A stretch of DNA of 64,000 nt from Clostridia bacterium (GCA_017934975.1 JAGBIM010000023.1:62001-126000); one strand, 5' to 3'. Shown: positions 40,414 through 49,822, counted from the stretch's first letter. Notes: a model not told the origin generated them from the sequence alone. A program made the numbers and translations.

Positions 40414-41004
40414 ATGGAAAAGAATATTCTTTGGGAAGCGGAAGGCAAGGTCTGCGCCTTTACGGGATACCGCCCCGCAAAAATGCCCTTTCCCTCCGAA
40501 AAGGATCCCCTTTGCATCGCCCTGAAGCAACGGCTGAAGGACGAAATCTATACCGCCGTATCCGAAGGCTGTACGGATTTCCTCTGCGGCATGGCTTTGG
40601 GCACCGACACCTGGGCGGCAGAGTTGGTTTTAGAGATTCAAAAAACCCTTTCGGGCATCAAACCCGTCCATCTCCACGCATACCTTCCCTTTGCGGGGCA
40701 GGACGCGCGGTGGAGCGCCCAAGGGCGCAAGCGGTACCGCGCCATTCTGGATCGGTGCGATTCGATCACCGTCCTTGCCGACCGCTACACCCCCTCCTGC
40801 ATGGAGGCCCGCAACGAGGCCATGATCCGACGGGCAGACCGCCTTATCGCCGTATACGACGGCAAAAAGGGCGGCACCGCAAACACCATCCGTCTGGCCC
40901 ACGAAAAGGGCATTGCCCTGCGGATTCTCTCCCCCGTCCCGCCCCAATGGCCCGTGACGGGAACGGAAAATCCGAAAGAAGACGATGAGATTAAACTTTT
41001 TTAA
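40414..41004 (+). CDS. SLOG-family protein (YpsA/DUF1273-like)
   Basis: 196 residues with a Rossmann-like SLOG fold: CAFTGYRPAKMPF at the N-terminus, then FLCGMALGTDTWAAELVLEI and CDSITVLADRYTPSCMEARN, ending RLIAVYDGKKGGTANTIRLA. SLOG proteins bind nucleotides or their derivatives; relatives act in cell division (YpsA) and in nucleotide signalling defence systems. Here no effector gene adjoins, and the next gene (22 bp downstream) is a glycan-related DUF4091 protein, so a housekeeping role is more likely. Confidence 0.85.
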   Translation: MEKNILWEAEGKVCAFTGYRPAKMPFPSEKDPLCIALKQRLKDEIYTAVSEGCTDFLCGMALGTDTWAAELVLEIQKTLSGIKPVHLHAYLPFAGQDARWSAQGRKRYRAILDRCDSITVLADRYTPSCMEARNEAMIRRADRLIAVYDGKKGGTANTIRLAHEKGIALRILSPVPPQWPVTGTENPKEDDEIKLF

Positions 41005-41025
41005 CACGAAAGGAAGGGTCTTCCC

Positions 41026-42600
41026 ATGAACGCTTCTCTCTTCAGTCAAAACCGATGGCTTTTCCCCGACACGGCGTTGGAGGAGGGGGCACCCTCTGCT
41101 TCGCTGACACTTCTGAAAGGACAGACGGGAGGCGTACAGATTCTCGTAACGGGCCTTCCCGTGGGACAACCCGTAGCGTGGAGCCTCCGGGGCGCAGAAG
41201 GACTTTCCGTAACCTTTTATCGGGAGATGGAGGTCTGCGTGAACCGCAACACCAATTCTTTGCACAATGGGAAACTGACCACCGACGATTGGGAGGAGGT
41301 CCGTGCCCATCGGGTGCGCCGCGCCCCCTACCGCACCTACGATCCGCTGCTTCCGACAGAAGGACTGCGGGCAGAAAAGGATCGGGAGGTCTATTACTGC
41401 TCGGTCATCCCCCGGGCCGACGCCACGGCCGGGGAGAAAAAAGTAGATCTCTGTCTGACCTGCGGCGGAGATTCGGTCAAAATCCCCCTTTCCGTAACGG
41501 TTGGCGCAAAATCCCTGCCCAACCGAACCCTCAACATGACCAACTGGGCAAGCATTTCCAACATGGCGCGGGCCCACGGGCTGGAATACGGCTCCGATGC
41601 TCATAAGGATATGGTTCGTTCCTATGTGACACTGATGCGGGAGTGCCACGGAAATATTTTCTGGATTACCATGGAAGATCTGAAAGCAGAACGGGTTGAC
41701 GGTAAGCTGAAGTTTGATTTCTCCGACGTGGAGCGCTGGGCACAACTGGTTCTGGATTGCGGCATTGAGACGCTGGAATGGTCTCCCTTCATTTTCCGCC
41801 CCTGCTGGGAGGATCCGCCCTTTCAGATTGCCGACATCACCGACGGAGGAAAGAAGCTGGAGTGTCTCTCCGTCCCCGGGCGAAAATATCTGACGGCGTT
41901 TTTAACGCAATTCAACGATTTTCTCACCCAAAAGGGGTGGAGAGAAATCTCCATCGTCCACGTCAGCGACGAGCCGAAGGAGCGTTGTGCTGCAGATTTT
42001 CGCATTCTTGCGGGGATTTTCCGCAAATATCTTCCCGGGATCAAGCTGATCGACGCCATCGAAATCTGGTTTCTGGAGGATGCCTTGGATATTTACGTTC
42101 CCAAAAACCATTATTTCCAGCTCAACCGCAACGATTTTGAAAATCTTCGGGACGACCGCAACGAGCTTTGGTTCTATACCTGCAACATGCCCGGCGGAAA
42201 ATTCCTGAACCGCTTTCTGGACTCTCCGCTGCTCCATCCCCGCCTTCTGCATTGGGGCAATTACCGCTACAATCTGACGGGATACCTCCACTGGGGATTC
42301 AATCACGTCCGGGACGGACAGGACCCCTTCGAGGAGACTTCCGCCTCCCCCTGGTTGCCCGCAGGGGACACCCACATCGTTTATCCCTACAAGGATCAAC
42401 CCCTTCGCTCCCTTCGCTTCCTGCAAATGAAGTGCGGTGCCGAGGAATATGAGATCCTCCATGCCCTTGCCGAAACCGAAAAAGCTGCCGCCGACGGCAT
42501 TTGCCGCAGGGTTCTGCGCACCTTTGACGATTATATCACCGACGTGGCGGAATTTGACGCAATCAGCACCGAACTGGTAAAACGGTTCGACGACCAATGA
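41026..42600 (+). CDS. DUF4091 domain protein, putative glycoside hydrolase
   Basis: 524 residues without a signal peptide. A beta-sandwich-like N-terminal part (to about 165) precedes a TIM-barrel-like region (WASISNMARAHG, FWITMEDLKAE, ISIVHVSDEPKE with a candidate acidic residue). The C-terminal DUF4091 signature is ELWFYTCNMPGGKFLNRFLD, RLLHWGNYRYNLTGYLHWGF. Such proteins cluster with glycan genes, but their activity is mostly undetermined. It lies 22 bp after the SLOG gene and ends at the terminator 42619-42644. Confidence 0.8.
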   Translation: MNASLFSQNRWLFPDTALEEGAPSASLTLLKGQTGGVQILVTGLPVGQPVAWSLRGAEGLSVTFYREMEVCVNRNTNSLHNGKLTTDDWEEVRAHRVRRAPYRTYDPLLPTEGLRAEKDREVYYCSVIPRADATAGEKKVDLCLTCGGDSVKIPLSVTVGAKSLPNRTLNMTNWASISNMARAHGLEYGSDAHKDMVRSYVTLMRECHGNIFWITMEDLKAERVDGKLKFDFSDVERWAQLVLDCGIETLEWSPFIFRPCWEDPPFQIADITDGGKKLECLSVPGRKYLTAFLTQFNDFLTQKGWREISIVHVSDEPKERCAADFRILAGIFRKYLPGIKLIDAIEIWFLEDALDIYVPKNHYFQLNRNDFENLRDDRNELWFYTCNMPGGKFLNRFLDSPLLHPRLLHWGNYRYNLTGYLHWGFNHVRDGQDPFEETSASPWLPAGDTHIVYPYKDQPLRSLRFLQMKCGAEEYEILHALAETEKAAADGICRRVLRTFDDYITDVAEFDAISTELVKRFDDQ

Positions 42601-42618
42601 AGAGATCCGAAAAAGTCA

Positions 42619-42644
42619 CCCCGACGGATTTCCGTCGGGGTTTT
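42619..42644. terminator. Terminator between DUF4091 and the AraC regulator
   Basis: CCCCGACGG and CCGTCGGGG, 9 bp, loop ATTT, followed by TTTT. Lies between convergent genes. Confidence 0.85.
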
Positions 42645-42653
42645 GTTCTTCCG

Positions 42654-43415
42654 TTATTCCGAAATTTTCCGCATTTCGCCGGGGGAAAGACCGAAACGGT
42701 GCCGGAAGCGGCGCAGGAAGTTCGGATAATCGTCAAAGCCGCTTTCAAAGCAAATGCGGGAGGCGGGCAAGGAAGAATGCTCCACCAGTTTTTTCGCATA
42801 ATCAAAGCGCAACCGATCCCGATACTGCTGAAAAGTTTCCCCCGTGCCTTCCCGAAAAAGCTGGGAAAAATACGTCGGCGTATAGCCCACCTGCTCGGCA
42901 ACCTGCGTCAACGACGGCTTTTCCCGAAAATGGTTCAACAAATACAGCACCCCTCGGGTGACCGGATCCGAATAGCGGGAGGGAGGAACGGATTGGGACA
43001 CCTTCCCCAGAATGGCGTTGAACAAATGGGAAACCAGCGTGCCGTCCGCAGGCAAGGGCGTCAGCGCCCCAAAAAGAGCGTCGTAAAAGGGAATCTCCGC
43101 CGTCTGGAATGCACTTCCCGCCCCGATCATGCGGGAAAGAAACGAAGGCTCGCAGAGTTCTTCCGAAAACATGGCGTTGTACACGGTGCAATTTCTGGCG
43201 TTGACGCTGTGGAAGTTGCAGGGCGTCATAAAAAAAAGCATTCCGGGACGAATGGGGTAACAAACGCCGTCAATGACGTAATCCCCCTCGCCCGAGAGAA
43301 TGTATTCGATTTCGTAAAAAGCGTGCCAATGGGTAAGATGCTCCTCGTTTAATTGCTTTTTCGAAACGGAAATCCCATATTCATGAATCGCTTTGCTTCG
43401 CATGATCCGCTTCAT
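42654..43415 (-). CDS. AraC-family transcriptional regulator
   Basis: 253 residues. An N-terminal cupin sensing domain (HWHAFYEIEYILSGEGDYVI, RPGMLFFMTPCNFH) is followed by two C-terminal helix-turn-helix units (SLTQVAEQVGYTPTYFSQLF and SRICFESGFDDYPNFLRRFR). It probably senses a sugar or glycan fragment. Divergent from the mannosidase operon, so control of GH38-ROK-SIS is the natural inference. A 23-bp palindrome covers its own -10 box. Confidence 0.92.
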   Translation of the reverse strand: MKRIMRSKAIHEYGISVSKKQLNEEHLTHWHAFYEIEYILSGEGDYVIDGVCYPIRPGMLFFMTPCNFHSVNARNCTVYNAMFSEELCEPSFLSRMIGAGSAFQTAEIPFYDALFGALTPLPADGTLVSHLFNAILGKVSQSVPPSRYSDPVTRGVLYLLNHFREKPSLTQVAEQVGYTPTYFSQLFREGTGETFQQYRDRLRFDYAKKLVEHSSLPASRICFESGFDDYPNFLRRFRHRFGLSPGEMRKISE

Positions 43416-43434
43416 AAAAAACGACTCCTTTTTC

Positions 43435-43457
43435 GTATTATAATTCTATTATAATAC
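43435..43457. promoter_or_regulatory. Palindrome over the AraC-gene -10 box
   Basis: GTATTATAAT and ATTATAATAC, perfect 10-bp arms around TCT, overlapping the -10 (43448-43453). A likely operator, for autoregulation or joint control of the divergent mannosidase promoter about 40 bp away. Confidence 0.5.
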
Positions 43458-43476
43458 AAATCATAAGAAAAAGCAA
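43448..43476 (-). promoter_or_regulatory. Promoter of the AraC-family regulator
   Basis: On the minus strand TTGCTT (43476-43471), 17 bp, TATAAT (43453-43448). Confidence 0.65.
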
Positions 43477-43496
43477 TACTTTCCCGCAAAAAAATA

Positions 43497-43526
43497 TTGT
43501 AAAGAAGAAAACATTCGTGCTATAAT
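43497..43526 (+). promoter_or_regulatory. Promoter of the GH38-ROK-SIS operon
   Basis: TTGTAA (43497-43502), 18 bp, TATAAT (43521-43526) with extended -10 TGC. The non-consensus -35 suits an activator-dependent promoter. Confidence 0.7.
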
Positions 43527-43549
43527 AAAAGAAAAAGGAGTTTTTTGGC

Positions 43550-45922
43550 ATGGGCAAGATTCATTTTATCGGGAATGCACATATTGATCCCGTGTGGCTT
43601 TGGCGCTGGCAAGACGGATATTCGGAAGTTCTGGCAAGCTGGCGAAGCGCACTGGACCGCATGAAGGAATTTGACGACTTTACCTTTACCGCAGCTTGTG
43701 CCGCTTATTATCACTGGGTCGAGCAGACCGATCCCGAAATGTTTCGGGAAATTCAGCAGCGCGTGGCAGAAGGCCGCTGGAACGTGGTGGGCGGATGGGC
43801 CATTCAGCCCGACTGCAACCTGCCCTGCGGAGAAGCCTTTGCCCGTCAGGCGCTGATCTCCCAGCGTTATTTCCAAAAGGTTTTCGGGAAGAGTGCACGG
43901 TGCGGGTATAACGTGGACTCCTTCGGGCACAACGCATCTCTGCCCAAGATTCTGCGCAACTGCGGAATGGACCGCTACGTCTTTATGCGGCCCGACCCCA
44001 ACGAGAAGGATCTGCCCGACCTGTTCCAATGGACGAGCGACGATCAGAGTTCCGTCACCACGTATCGGATTCCGACTCACTATAACGTGACGGAGGACAA
44101 GCAGGAGCAGATCGACGGTCTGACCGAATCGGTAAAGAAGGACGGCGTTCCCCGCATGCTCTTCGTGGGCATCGGAAACCACGGCGGCGGACCTTCTTCC
44201 AACCTGATCCGTCATTTGAAGGCGCTTGATCTGCCGCAGAGCTTCTTCTCCACCGCAGACGGGTATTTCGACCAGGTTCAAGGGCTGGAGATTCCCGAAA
44301 TCAAAGAGGAGCTTCAGCATCACGCAAGAGGCTGTTACAGCGTTATGAGCCGCGTGAAGGCTCAGAACCGAAAATGCGAAGGGAATCTTCTGGCGGCGGA
44401 GCGGTTCTGTCTGCTGGCCAACCGCTTGGTGGGAAGTGAATATCCCCAACAGGAGCTTCAGCGCGGCTGGAAAAATCTTCTGTTCAATCAGTTCCACGAT
44501 ATTCTGGCAGGCTGTGCCATTGAAAGCGTATTCACCGACGCAGACTATCTGTTCGGGGAAACCATGAGCATTACGGAGCGGGAGATCAACAAGGCCCTGC
44601 AGGGAATCTGCCGCAAGATCGACACGGGTGCCGCCTCCCATACGGCTTTCAAGGTTCGCCACGAAGGACGCTTGGTATGGCATCACGAAATCCTCGGCAC
44701 CCCCATCGTGGTTTTCAACCCCCATCCCTTTGCCGTGGAGGACGCCGTTATTTTGCGCGTCAATGCCGCCCGTATGACCGACGAAACCGGCAAGGAGGTT
44801 CCCTTCCAATACGTCCGTGGGGAACAGACCAACGGGGAGGGAGATATGAACGTCATTTCCCTGAAGGTTCAGATCCCGCCTCTGGGCTATCGGGTCTACC
44901 GTGCCTTCGGCCGCGGAGAACAAACGGAGACGTTCCCCTCCGTGCAGGTTACGGAAACGTCCCTGGAAAATGATCTGATCCGTGTGGACTTCGACCGCAC
45001 CACGGGTGAAATTGCCCGCATTACCGACAAAAAGAACGGAAAAATTCTGGCAGACGGGGGCTTTGGCACCGTACTGACCGACGAAACGAACTGCGACACC
45101 TGGGCCCACAATCAGTTCGATCTGGGCGAGGTCTGCGGAACCTTCGGCAATCCGAAATTCAAGATTCTGGAACAGGGCTGCGTACGGGGTGCGTTGCAGG
45201 TTCAGACAACCTTCGGGGATTCTGTCCTGACGCGGGAATACCGTTTGTACGCCCACGCAGACGAGGTAAAGGTGAAGGTCTGCGTGGATTACCACGAGCA
45301 TCACAAAGCCTTGAAGTTCTGCTTCCCCGCAAAAGAAAAGGTCACCTGCGAGATTCCCTTCGGCACGATCACGCGGAATCTGAAAAACGGAGAAGATCCC
45401 TTCGGAAAATGGTTTGCCTCTGCGGGAATCGCCGTTGCCAACGACGGAAAATACGGCTACGATTCCACGGAAGACCAGATTCGCATGACCGTGCTTCGGG
45501 GTGCTATCTTTGCCGACCATTACGGGGTACGGGACGACCGTTGCCGCTTTACCGATCAGGGCGAAAGCCGCTTTACTTACACGGTGTTCCCCTTCCGCTC
45601 GGTGAGCGACGCCCAGCGGCGTGCGGAAATTCTGAATCTGCCCCTGCGTGCCGTCACCGACACCTTCCATTTCGGGCCTTTGCCCCAGATCAGCGAAAAC
45701 TTCTCGAATCCCGAAGAAAACGTGATCATCACCGCACTGAAAAAGGCGGAGGATTCGGACGGAATCGTGCTTCGCTGCTATGAAGGGGAAGGAAAAGAGA
45801 CCGACGCACAGGTTCAGGCCTTCGGTCAAAGCATCCCCGTGCATTTGAAGCCCCACGCCATCGAAACGGTGGACGGAGAGGGCAAAAAGCTGAACTTCAT
45901 GGAATGGGAGGACGTGCTTTGA
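43550..45922 (+). CDS. Alpha-mannosidase, glycoside hydrolase family 38
   Basis: Retaining exo-alpha-mannosidase with a zinc site. The 790 residues show AHIDPVWLWRW with zinc ligands His11 and Asp13, the nucleophile Asp123 in YNVDSFGHN, and the fourth ligand in NQFHDILAG. The C-terminal half carries the GH38 beta domains (NDLIRVDFDRTTGEI). No signal peptide, so it acts on imported manno-oligosaccharides, such as N-glycan fragments. First gene of GH38-ROK-SIS. It overlaps the kinase gene by 4 bp. Confidence 0.95.
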   Translation: MGKIHFIGNAHIDPVWLWRWQDGYSEVLASWRSALDRMKEFDDFTFTAACAAYYHWVEQTDPEMFREIQQRVAEGRWNVVGGWAIQPDCNLPCGEAFARQALISQRYFQKVFGKSARCGYNVDSFGHNASLPKILRNCGMDRYVFMRPDPNEKDLPDLFQWTSDDQSSVTTYRIPTHYNVTEDKQEQIDGLTESVKKDGVPRMLFVGIGNHGGGPSSNLIRHLKALDLPQSFFSTADGYFDQVQGLEIPEIKEELQHHARGCYSVMSRVKAQNRKCEGNLLAAERFCLLANRLVGSEYPQQELQRGWKNLLFNQFHDILAGCAIESVFTDADYLFGETMSITEREINKALQGICRKIDTGAASHTAFKVRHEGRLVWHHEILGTPIVVFNPHPFAVEDAVILRVNAARMTDETGKEVPFQYVRGEQTNGEGDMNVISLKVQIPPLGYRVYRAFGRGEQTETFPSVQVTETSLENDLIRVDFDRTTGEIARITDKKNGKILADGGFGTVLTDETNCDTWAHNQFDLGEVCGTFGNPKFKILEQGCVRGALQVQTTFGDSVLTREYRLYAHADEVKVKVCVDYHEHHKALKFCFPAKEKVTCEIPFGTITRNLKNGEDPFGKWFASAGIAVANDGKYGYDSTEDQIRMTVLRGAIFADHYGVRDDRCRFTDQGESRFTYTVFPFRSVSDAQRRAEILNLPLRAVTDTFHFGPLPQISENFSNPEENVIITALKKAEDSDGIVLRCYEGEGKETDAQVQAFGQSIPVHLKPHAIETVDGEGKKLNFMEWEDVL

Positions 45923-46866
45923 AGCATTATATCGGCGTCGACGTCGGCGGAACGAAAATTGCCCTGATCAAAGGGGACGAAGAAGGAAACATTCTTCAGA
46001 AGGTCCGCTTTGAAAACGATATGGACTGCAAAACCGCCCTAAATCGCATTGTGGAAGAAGCGAAAAAACTGGGGCCCGCAGAATCCATCGGCGTCAGCTG
46101 CGGAGGCCCTCTGGATTCCAAAAAGGGTCTGGTCCAATCCCCGCCGAATCTGCCGGGATGGGACGATATCCCCATTACGGAGATTTTGCAGCAAGCCACC
46201 GGAATTCCCGCATATCTTCAGAACGATGCAAACGCCTGCGCCCTGGCGGAATGGAAATTCGGTGCAGGAAAGGGAACGGAAAATATGATTTTCCTGACCT
46301 TCGGAACGGGTCTGGGTGCGGGACTGATTCTGAACGGCGCTCTTTACGAGGGGACCAACGGCAACGCAGGCGAAGCGGGACATATCCCTCTTGCGGAAAG
46401 GGGTCCCGTGGGATACGGAAAAGCAGGCTCCTTCGAGGGCTTTTGCTCGGGGGGCGGCATCCAACGGATGGCTCAGGCCTGTGCAGAAGAGGCCTTCCGC
46501 AACAACCGCACTCCCTCCTTCTGTGCATCCCCCGCACAAATTAACGGGATCACAGCAAAAAGCGTAGCGGAAAAGGCGGATGAGGGCAAGGAAGACGCGC
46601 TGGAAATTTATCGCCGTTGCGGAAGTATGCTGGGGCGGGGGTTGAGCATTCTGATCGACCTTTTCAATCCCGAAGCCATCGTACTCGGAAGTATTTACAC
46701 CCGAGTCCCCCACTTGCTGATTCCTTCCATGGAAGAAGAACTGACCCGGCAATGCCTGCCCCAATCCCGTAAGGTATGCCGAATTTTGCCCGCCCTTTTG
46801 GGAGAATCCCTGGGAGACGTGGCCGCATTGACCGTTGCCATCAACGGAAACAGGAGGAAATTATGA
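45919..46866 (+). CDS. ROK-family sugar kinase lacking the zinc cysteines
   Basis: 315 residues of the ROK family: phosphate motif IGVDVGGTKIALIKGD, the catalytic-base region LQNDANACALAEW and LTFGTGLGAGLILNG. The usual zinc motif CxCGxxGCxE reads VGYGKAGSFE here, so all three cysteines are replaced. That is seen in some ROK subgroups and affects structure rather than the active site. It likely phosphorylates the sugar released by the mannosidase, or an amino sugar. The TTG at 45919, overlapping the mannosidase stop, has GGGAGG 8 nt upstream; the ATG at 45904 is the alternative. Confidence 0.85.
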   Translation: MKHYIGVDVGGTKIALIKGDEEGNILQKVRFENDMDCKTALNRIVEEAKKLGPAESIGVSCGGPLDSKKGLVQSPPNLPGWDDIPITEILQQATGIPAYLQNDANACALAEWKFGAGKGTENMIFLTFGTGLGAGLILNGALYEGTNGNAGEAGHIPLAERGPVGYGKAGSFEGFCSGGGIQRMAQACAEEAFRNNRTPSFCASPAQINGITAKSVAEKADEGKEDALEIYRRCGSMLGRGLSILIDLFNPEAIVLGSIYTRVPHLLIPSMEEELTRQCLPQSRKVCRILPALLGESLGDVAALTVAINGNRRKL

Positions 46867-47453
46867 TTCACGAACTGATCTTGCGTTATCCCCAACTGAA
46901 GGTCTGCGAAGCGGACGTTGTGGGGGCAAAGAATGCGATGGTAAAAACCTATCGGCAGGGCGGAAAAATTCTGCTCTGCGGAAACGGGGGCAGCGCCGCG
47001 GACTGCGACCATATTGCGGGAGAATTGCTGAAGGGCTTCCGTTCTCTGCGTCCCGTAACCGATGAGACGATTCCCGAAGACCTGCGGGCGAAGCTTCAGG
47101 GCTCCCTTCCCGCCGTTTCTCTGCACAGCGCCAGCGCCGCCATGACCGCAAGCCTCAACGATCTGGACCCGAACATGGTCTACGCCCAGATGCTCCACGG
47201 GTTGGGAGAAAAAGGAGATCTTCTGATCGCCCTGTCCACCTCGGGAAATGCGCAGAACGTCTGCAACGCAGCCCGTCTGGCACGGGCGAAGGGACTTACG
47301 GTGATTGGACTGACGGGCGAAAAGGGCGGAAAGCTGAAGGAGCTTTCGGATCTTTGCATCTGCGTGCCCGAAACCGAAACCTATAAGGTGCAGGAGCTGC
47401 ACCTGCCCGTCTATCATTATCTTTGTGCACAAACGGAACAAGAGCTTTTTTAA
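46863..47453 (+). CDS. SIS-domain phosphosugar isomerase, GmhA-like
   Basis: 196 residues with the SIS fold typical of sedoheptulose-7-phosphate isomerase: LLCGNGGSAADCDHIAGEL, LIALSTSGNAQNV, GLTGEKGGKL and a late HLPVYHYLC. Heptose synthesis genes are absent, and the gene sits in a mannosidase/kinase unit. Another phosphosugar substrate is therefore plausible. AGGAGG lies upstream and the start overlaps the kinase stop (ATGA). Confidence 0.88.
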   Translation: MIHELILRYPQLKVCEADVVGAKNAMVKTYRQGGKILLCGNGGSAADCDHIAGELLKGFRSLRPVTDETIPEDLRAKLQGSLPAVSLHSASAAMTASLNDLDPNMVYAQMLHGLGEKGDLLIALSTSGNAQNVCNAARLARAKGLTVIGLTGEKGGKLKELSDLCICVPETETYKVQELHLPVYHYLCAQTEQELF

Positions 47454-47501
47454 GAAGATACGATCGCATCCCCGGACCGATCAAACCATTCCAAAAAATC
47501 A

Positions 47502-47523
47502 CCCCGACGATGATTCGTCGGGG
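47502..47523. terminator. Terminator between the SIS and GH95-like genes
   Basis: CCCCGACGA and TCGTCGGGG, 9 bp, loop TGAT, then TTTGCTTTTT. Lies between convergent genes. Confidence 0.8.
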
Positions 47524-47535
47524 TTTGCTTTTTCG

Positions 47536-49698
47536 TTATTCCGTAATTTTCCGCGTTTCGCCCTTCTTCATCAGGAAGGTTTCGATTTGATCGGTTATGG
47601 GATTGAGGATCTTCACGGTGCCCTCCTTGCGAGCAAAAAGCTCCACGGAGACCACCTTTCCGCCCTTGGCGACGGCGGAAACCTTCACGTTTCCGAAGGC
47701 CAGAAGCCCTTCGAAGGAGCAATCCTGCATCCACCCTTGGGGAACGGCGGGGAACAGACGAATCACTCCGTCGTAGCATTGCATCAACATTTCCTGCAAA
47801 GCCTCCGCCATCATCATGTTGGATTCCAGGGTGAAGGGGCGGTAGGTATGCTTGGTCAGTCCCGTTCTGCGATAGTCCCCGTTGAGATGGAACCCGTTGA
47901 CCGAATAGAGACAGTCGGTCAGTTGGCGCAGGTGCAGAGCGGCACTTTCTCCATCCCCGAGGCGAGCCTCTAAGTCGGCAATCCACGCAAAGGAGAAGCC
48001 CACCCACCAGTCGGAGCCCAAATTCAAGATATGGTTCACGCTGTCCTGCAGGATCTTACGGTTTTTCGGGTCGGACAGATCCACCAGATTCAGGGGGAAA
48101 ACCTGCATCATGTGGGACAGATGGCGGTGGGATTCCGCCAAGGGATATCCCTCGTAGAGCTGATACCCGGTTTCGTCCACGGGATATTCGGGCAGGCGAC
48201 CGTAGATTTGACGGTATTCCGCAGAATCGGCGTATCGGATCAAAGTCTCATACAAAAAGCGCACCAGAGCCAAATCGTAGGTACTGATTTTGGGGAGCCA
48301 GGCGGAGATTTCGTTATCGTTGATTTCGGGAGAGGAAGACAGAGGCAAAACCAGTTTGCCGTCTTCCCGTTTCTCCAGCCAGCGGCGCACGACGGTCTCG
48401 CATTCCTTCAGTTGCGGCAAAAGGGTTTCCTGCAGGAAGGATTCGTCACCGGTATATTGATAATACTGATAAAAAACGTGCAACTCCCAGATCTGGTTGG
48501 TGATATTGGTGGCGTACATGGGCCAGCCCCCGAGAGAGGTGCCGTCGAAGGCAAAGACGGAGGGCAGGCAGGCACCGCCGGGAGCATCAAAGAAGGTGCG
48601 GGCAAAATCCCGTCCCGCGGTGCGGTTGCGCGCCGTGAAGAAATCGGTAAAGCATTCAAATTCTTCCAAGTGATCCGCCTTCAAGGGGGCGTAATAGGAG
48701 AATTGCAGATTCAAGTCCCCGTGATAATCGCCCTTCCAGGGAGGCAGATGTCCGTTGTCCGCCGTCCAGACGCCCTGCAAGGGCATGGGATAGAACCCTT
48801 TGCGGGAGCAGGAGCCGAGATAATAATGGGTCAAATACCAGTTCTTTTCCAGAACCTTATCGGGCAGGGTCACGGCGCTCTTCCGCCAGAAGCCTTCCCA
48901 CCAGGTCAGATGGTGGGTCAACGCCGCGTCATATCCCGTTTCCAGTGCTTTTTGCAACGCGGCGGCGGCCTTCTCCAGCCATCCGTCTCCCTCTCGGGAG
49001 GATGCGATATAATAAACCGCCTCTACCCCTTCTGTCGTCACCTTTTCCGCGTACAACAGAGCAAATCCCCCGTCGGGAATGAACTGAACCCGTCCACGCA
49101 CCGAACCAAAGAAGACCTCTTCTGCAGGGGCGTATTTCAATTTCCGCGCGCTGTTTGCGTTGAGGGAATACTTCCCCTCCGTGGGAGGCGCCGTAAAATC
49201 ATGGGTAAACAATTCCACGCGGGGCGTTGATCCCGTAATTTTCAAATAGCCGAACCGATCTTTTGCAGACAAAAAGGCTCGGATTTGGGTCTCCCCTTCT
49301 GCGGTTTCGACCGAAATCTCCGCCTCCGCCCGCTGCAGAGAAAGGTGGCTGCGGACGTTCGTGGGAGCATCAAAAAACAACTGCAGATTCCCGGCAGGAA
49401 GCTTCGTAGGATAGGGATAGTTACAATAAAACACGTCAAACCGATCGAGAATTTCCTGCTGCTTTCCTTCCCGCACCAGACGGACCAAATCTTCGTAGGT
49501 ATAATCTACATCCAAAACCTCCGGGGCAGGGCGACAATCCCACAAATCTCCCCGATCGAGAGAAAGCTTCAGCGGCGCGCCGTCACCGTAAATCAAGCAA
49601 CCCGTAAGGCCGCTGCCCAAGGGGATCGCTTCGTCCCAAAGGGAAATGGGAGACGAAAAATCAAGATCGCAATAAGTGGGAACGGTATTTTTCTTCAT
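47536..49698 (-). CDS. GH95-like alpha-L-fucosidase family protein
   Basis: 720 residues. The N-terminal beta domain is LWDEAIPLGSGLTGCLIYGD and LSLDRGDLWDCRP. An (alpha/alpha)6 barrel follows with PLQGVWTADNGHLPPWKGDY, HGDLNLQFSYYAPL, SSSPEIND (candidate acid) and SHRHLSHMMQVFPL. GH95 enzymes invert alpha-1,2-fucosides and some cleave alpha-galactosides. The Asn-rich base motif is less conserved here, so specificity is uncertain. No signal peptide. The start at 49698 has GGAGGAAC upstream. Monocistronic, with its own promoter. Confidence 0.82.
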   Translation of the reverse strand: MKKNTVPTYCDLDFSSPISLWDEAIPLGSGLTGCLIYGDGAPLKLSLDRGDLWDCRPAPEVLDVDYTYEDLVRLVREGKQQEILDRFDVFYCNYPYPTKLPAGNLQLFFDAPTNVRSHLSLQRAEAEISVETAEGETQIRAFLSAKDRFGYLKITGSTPRVELFTHDFTAPPTEGKYSLNANSARKLKYAPAEEVFFGSVRGRVQFIPDGGFALLYAEKVTTEGVEAVYYIASSREGDGWLEKAAAALQKALETGYDAALTHHLTWWEGFWRKSAVTLPDKVLEKNWYLTHYYLGSCSRKGFYPMPLQGVWTADNGHLPPWKGDYHGDLNLQFSYYAPLKADHLEEFECFTDFFTARNRTAGRDFARTFFDAPGGACLPSVFAFDGTSLGGWPMYATNITNQIWELHVFYQYYQYTGDESFLQETLLPQLKECETVVRRWLEKREDGKLVLPLSSSPEINDNEISAWLPKISTYDLALVRFLYETLIRYADSAEYRQIYGRLPEYPVDETGYQLYEGYPLAESHRHLSHMMQVFPLNLVDLSDPKNRKILQDSVNHILNLGSDWWVGFSFAWIADLEARLGDGESAALHLRQLTDCLYSVNGFHLNGDYRRTGLTKHTYRPFTLESNMMMAEALQEMLMQCYDGVIRLFPAVPQGWMQDCSFEGLLAFGNVKVSAVAKGGKVVSVELFARKEGTVKILNPITDQIETFLMKKGETRKITE

Positions 49699-49726
49699 AT
49701 CTGTTCCTCCACGTGGTTTTTCTTTC

Positions 49727-49755
49727 ATTATACACGATATTCGTCCCGTTGTCCA
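49727..49755 (-). promoter_or_regulatory. Promoter of the GH95-like gene
   Basis: On the minus strand TGGACA (49755-49750), 17 bp, TATAAT (49732-49727) with TG one base off the extended -10 position. Confidence 0.65.
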
Positions 49756-49792
49756 GTATTTTTTACGGATTTGCTATAATTTTTTTCATAAG

Positions 49793-49822
49793 AAAAAGGA
49801 GAGTCTTGTGACTCTCCTTTTT
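49793..49822. terminator. Terminator of the eight-gene ABC operon
   Basis: AAAAAGGAGAGT and ACTCTCCTTTTT, 12 bp, 6-nt loop. Lies 13 bp past the stop of the last permease gene. Confidence 0.9.

Noticed and set aside
40414-41004. SLOG protein as part of a nucleotide-signalling defence system
   Set aside because: No TIR, CARF, nuclease or membrane effector gene adjoins; neighbours are Mrp and a glycan-related gene.
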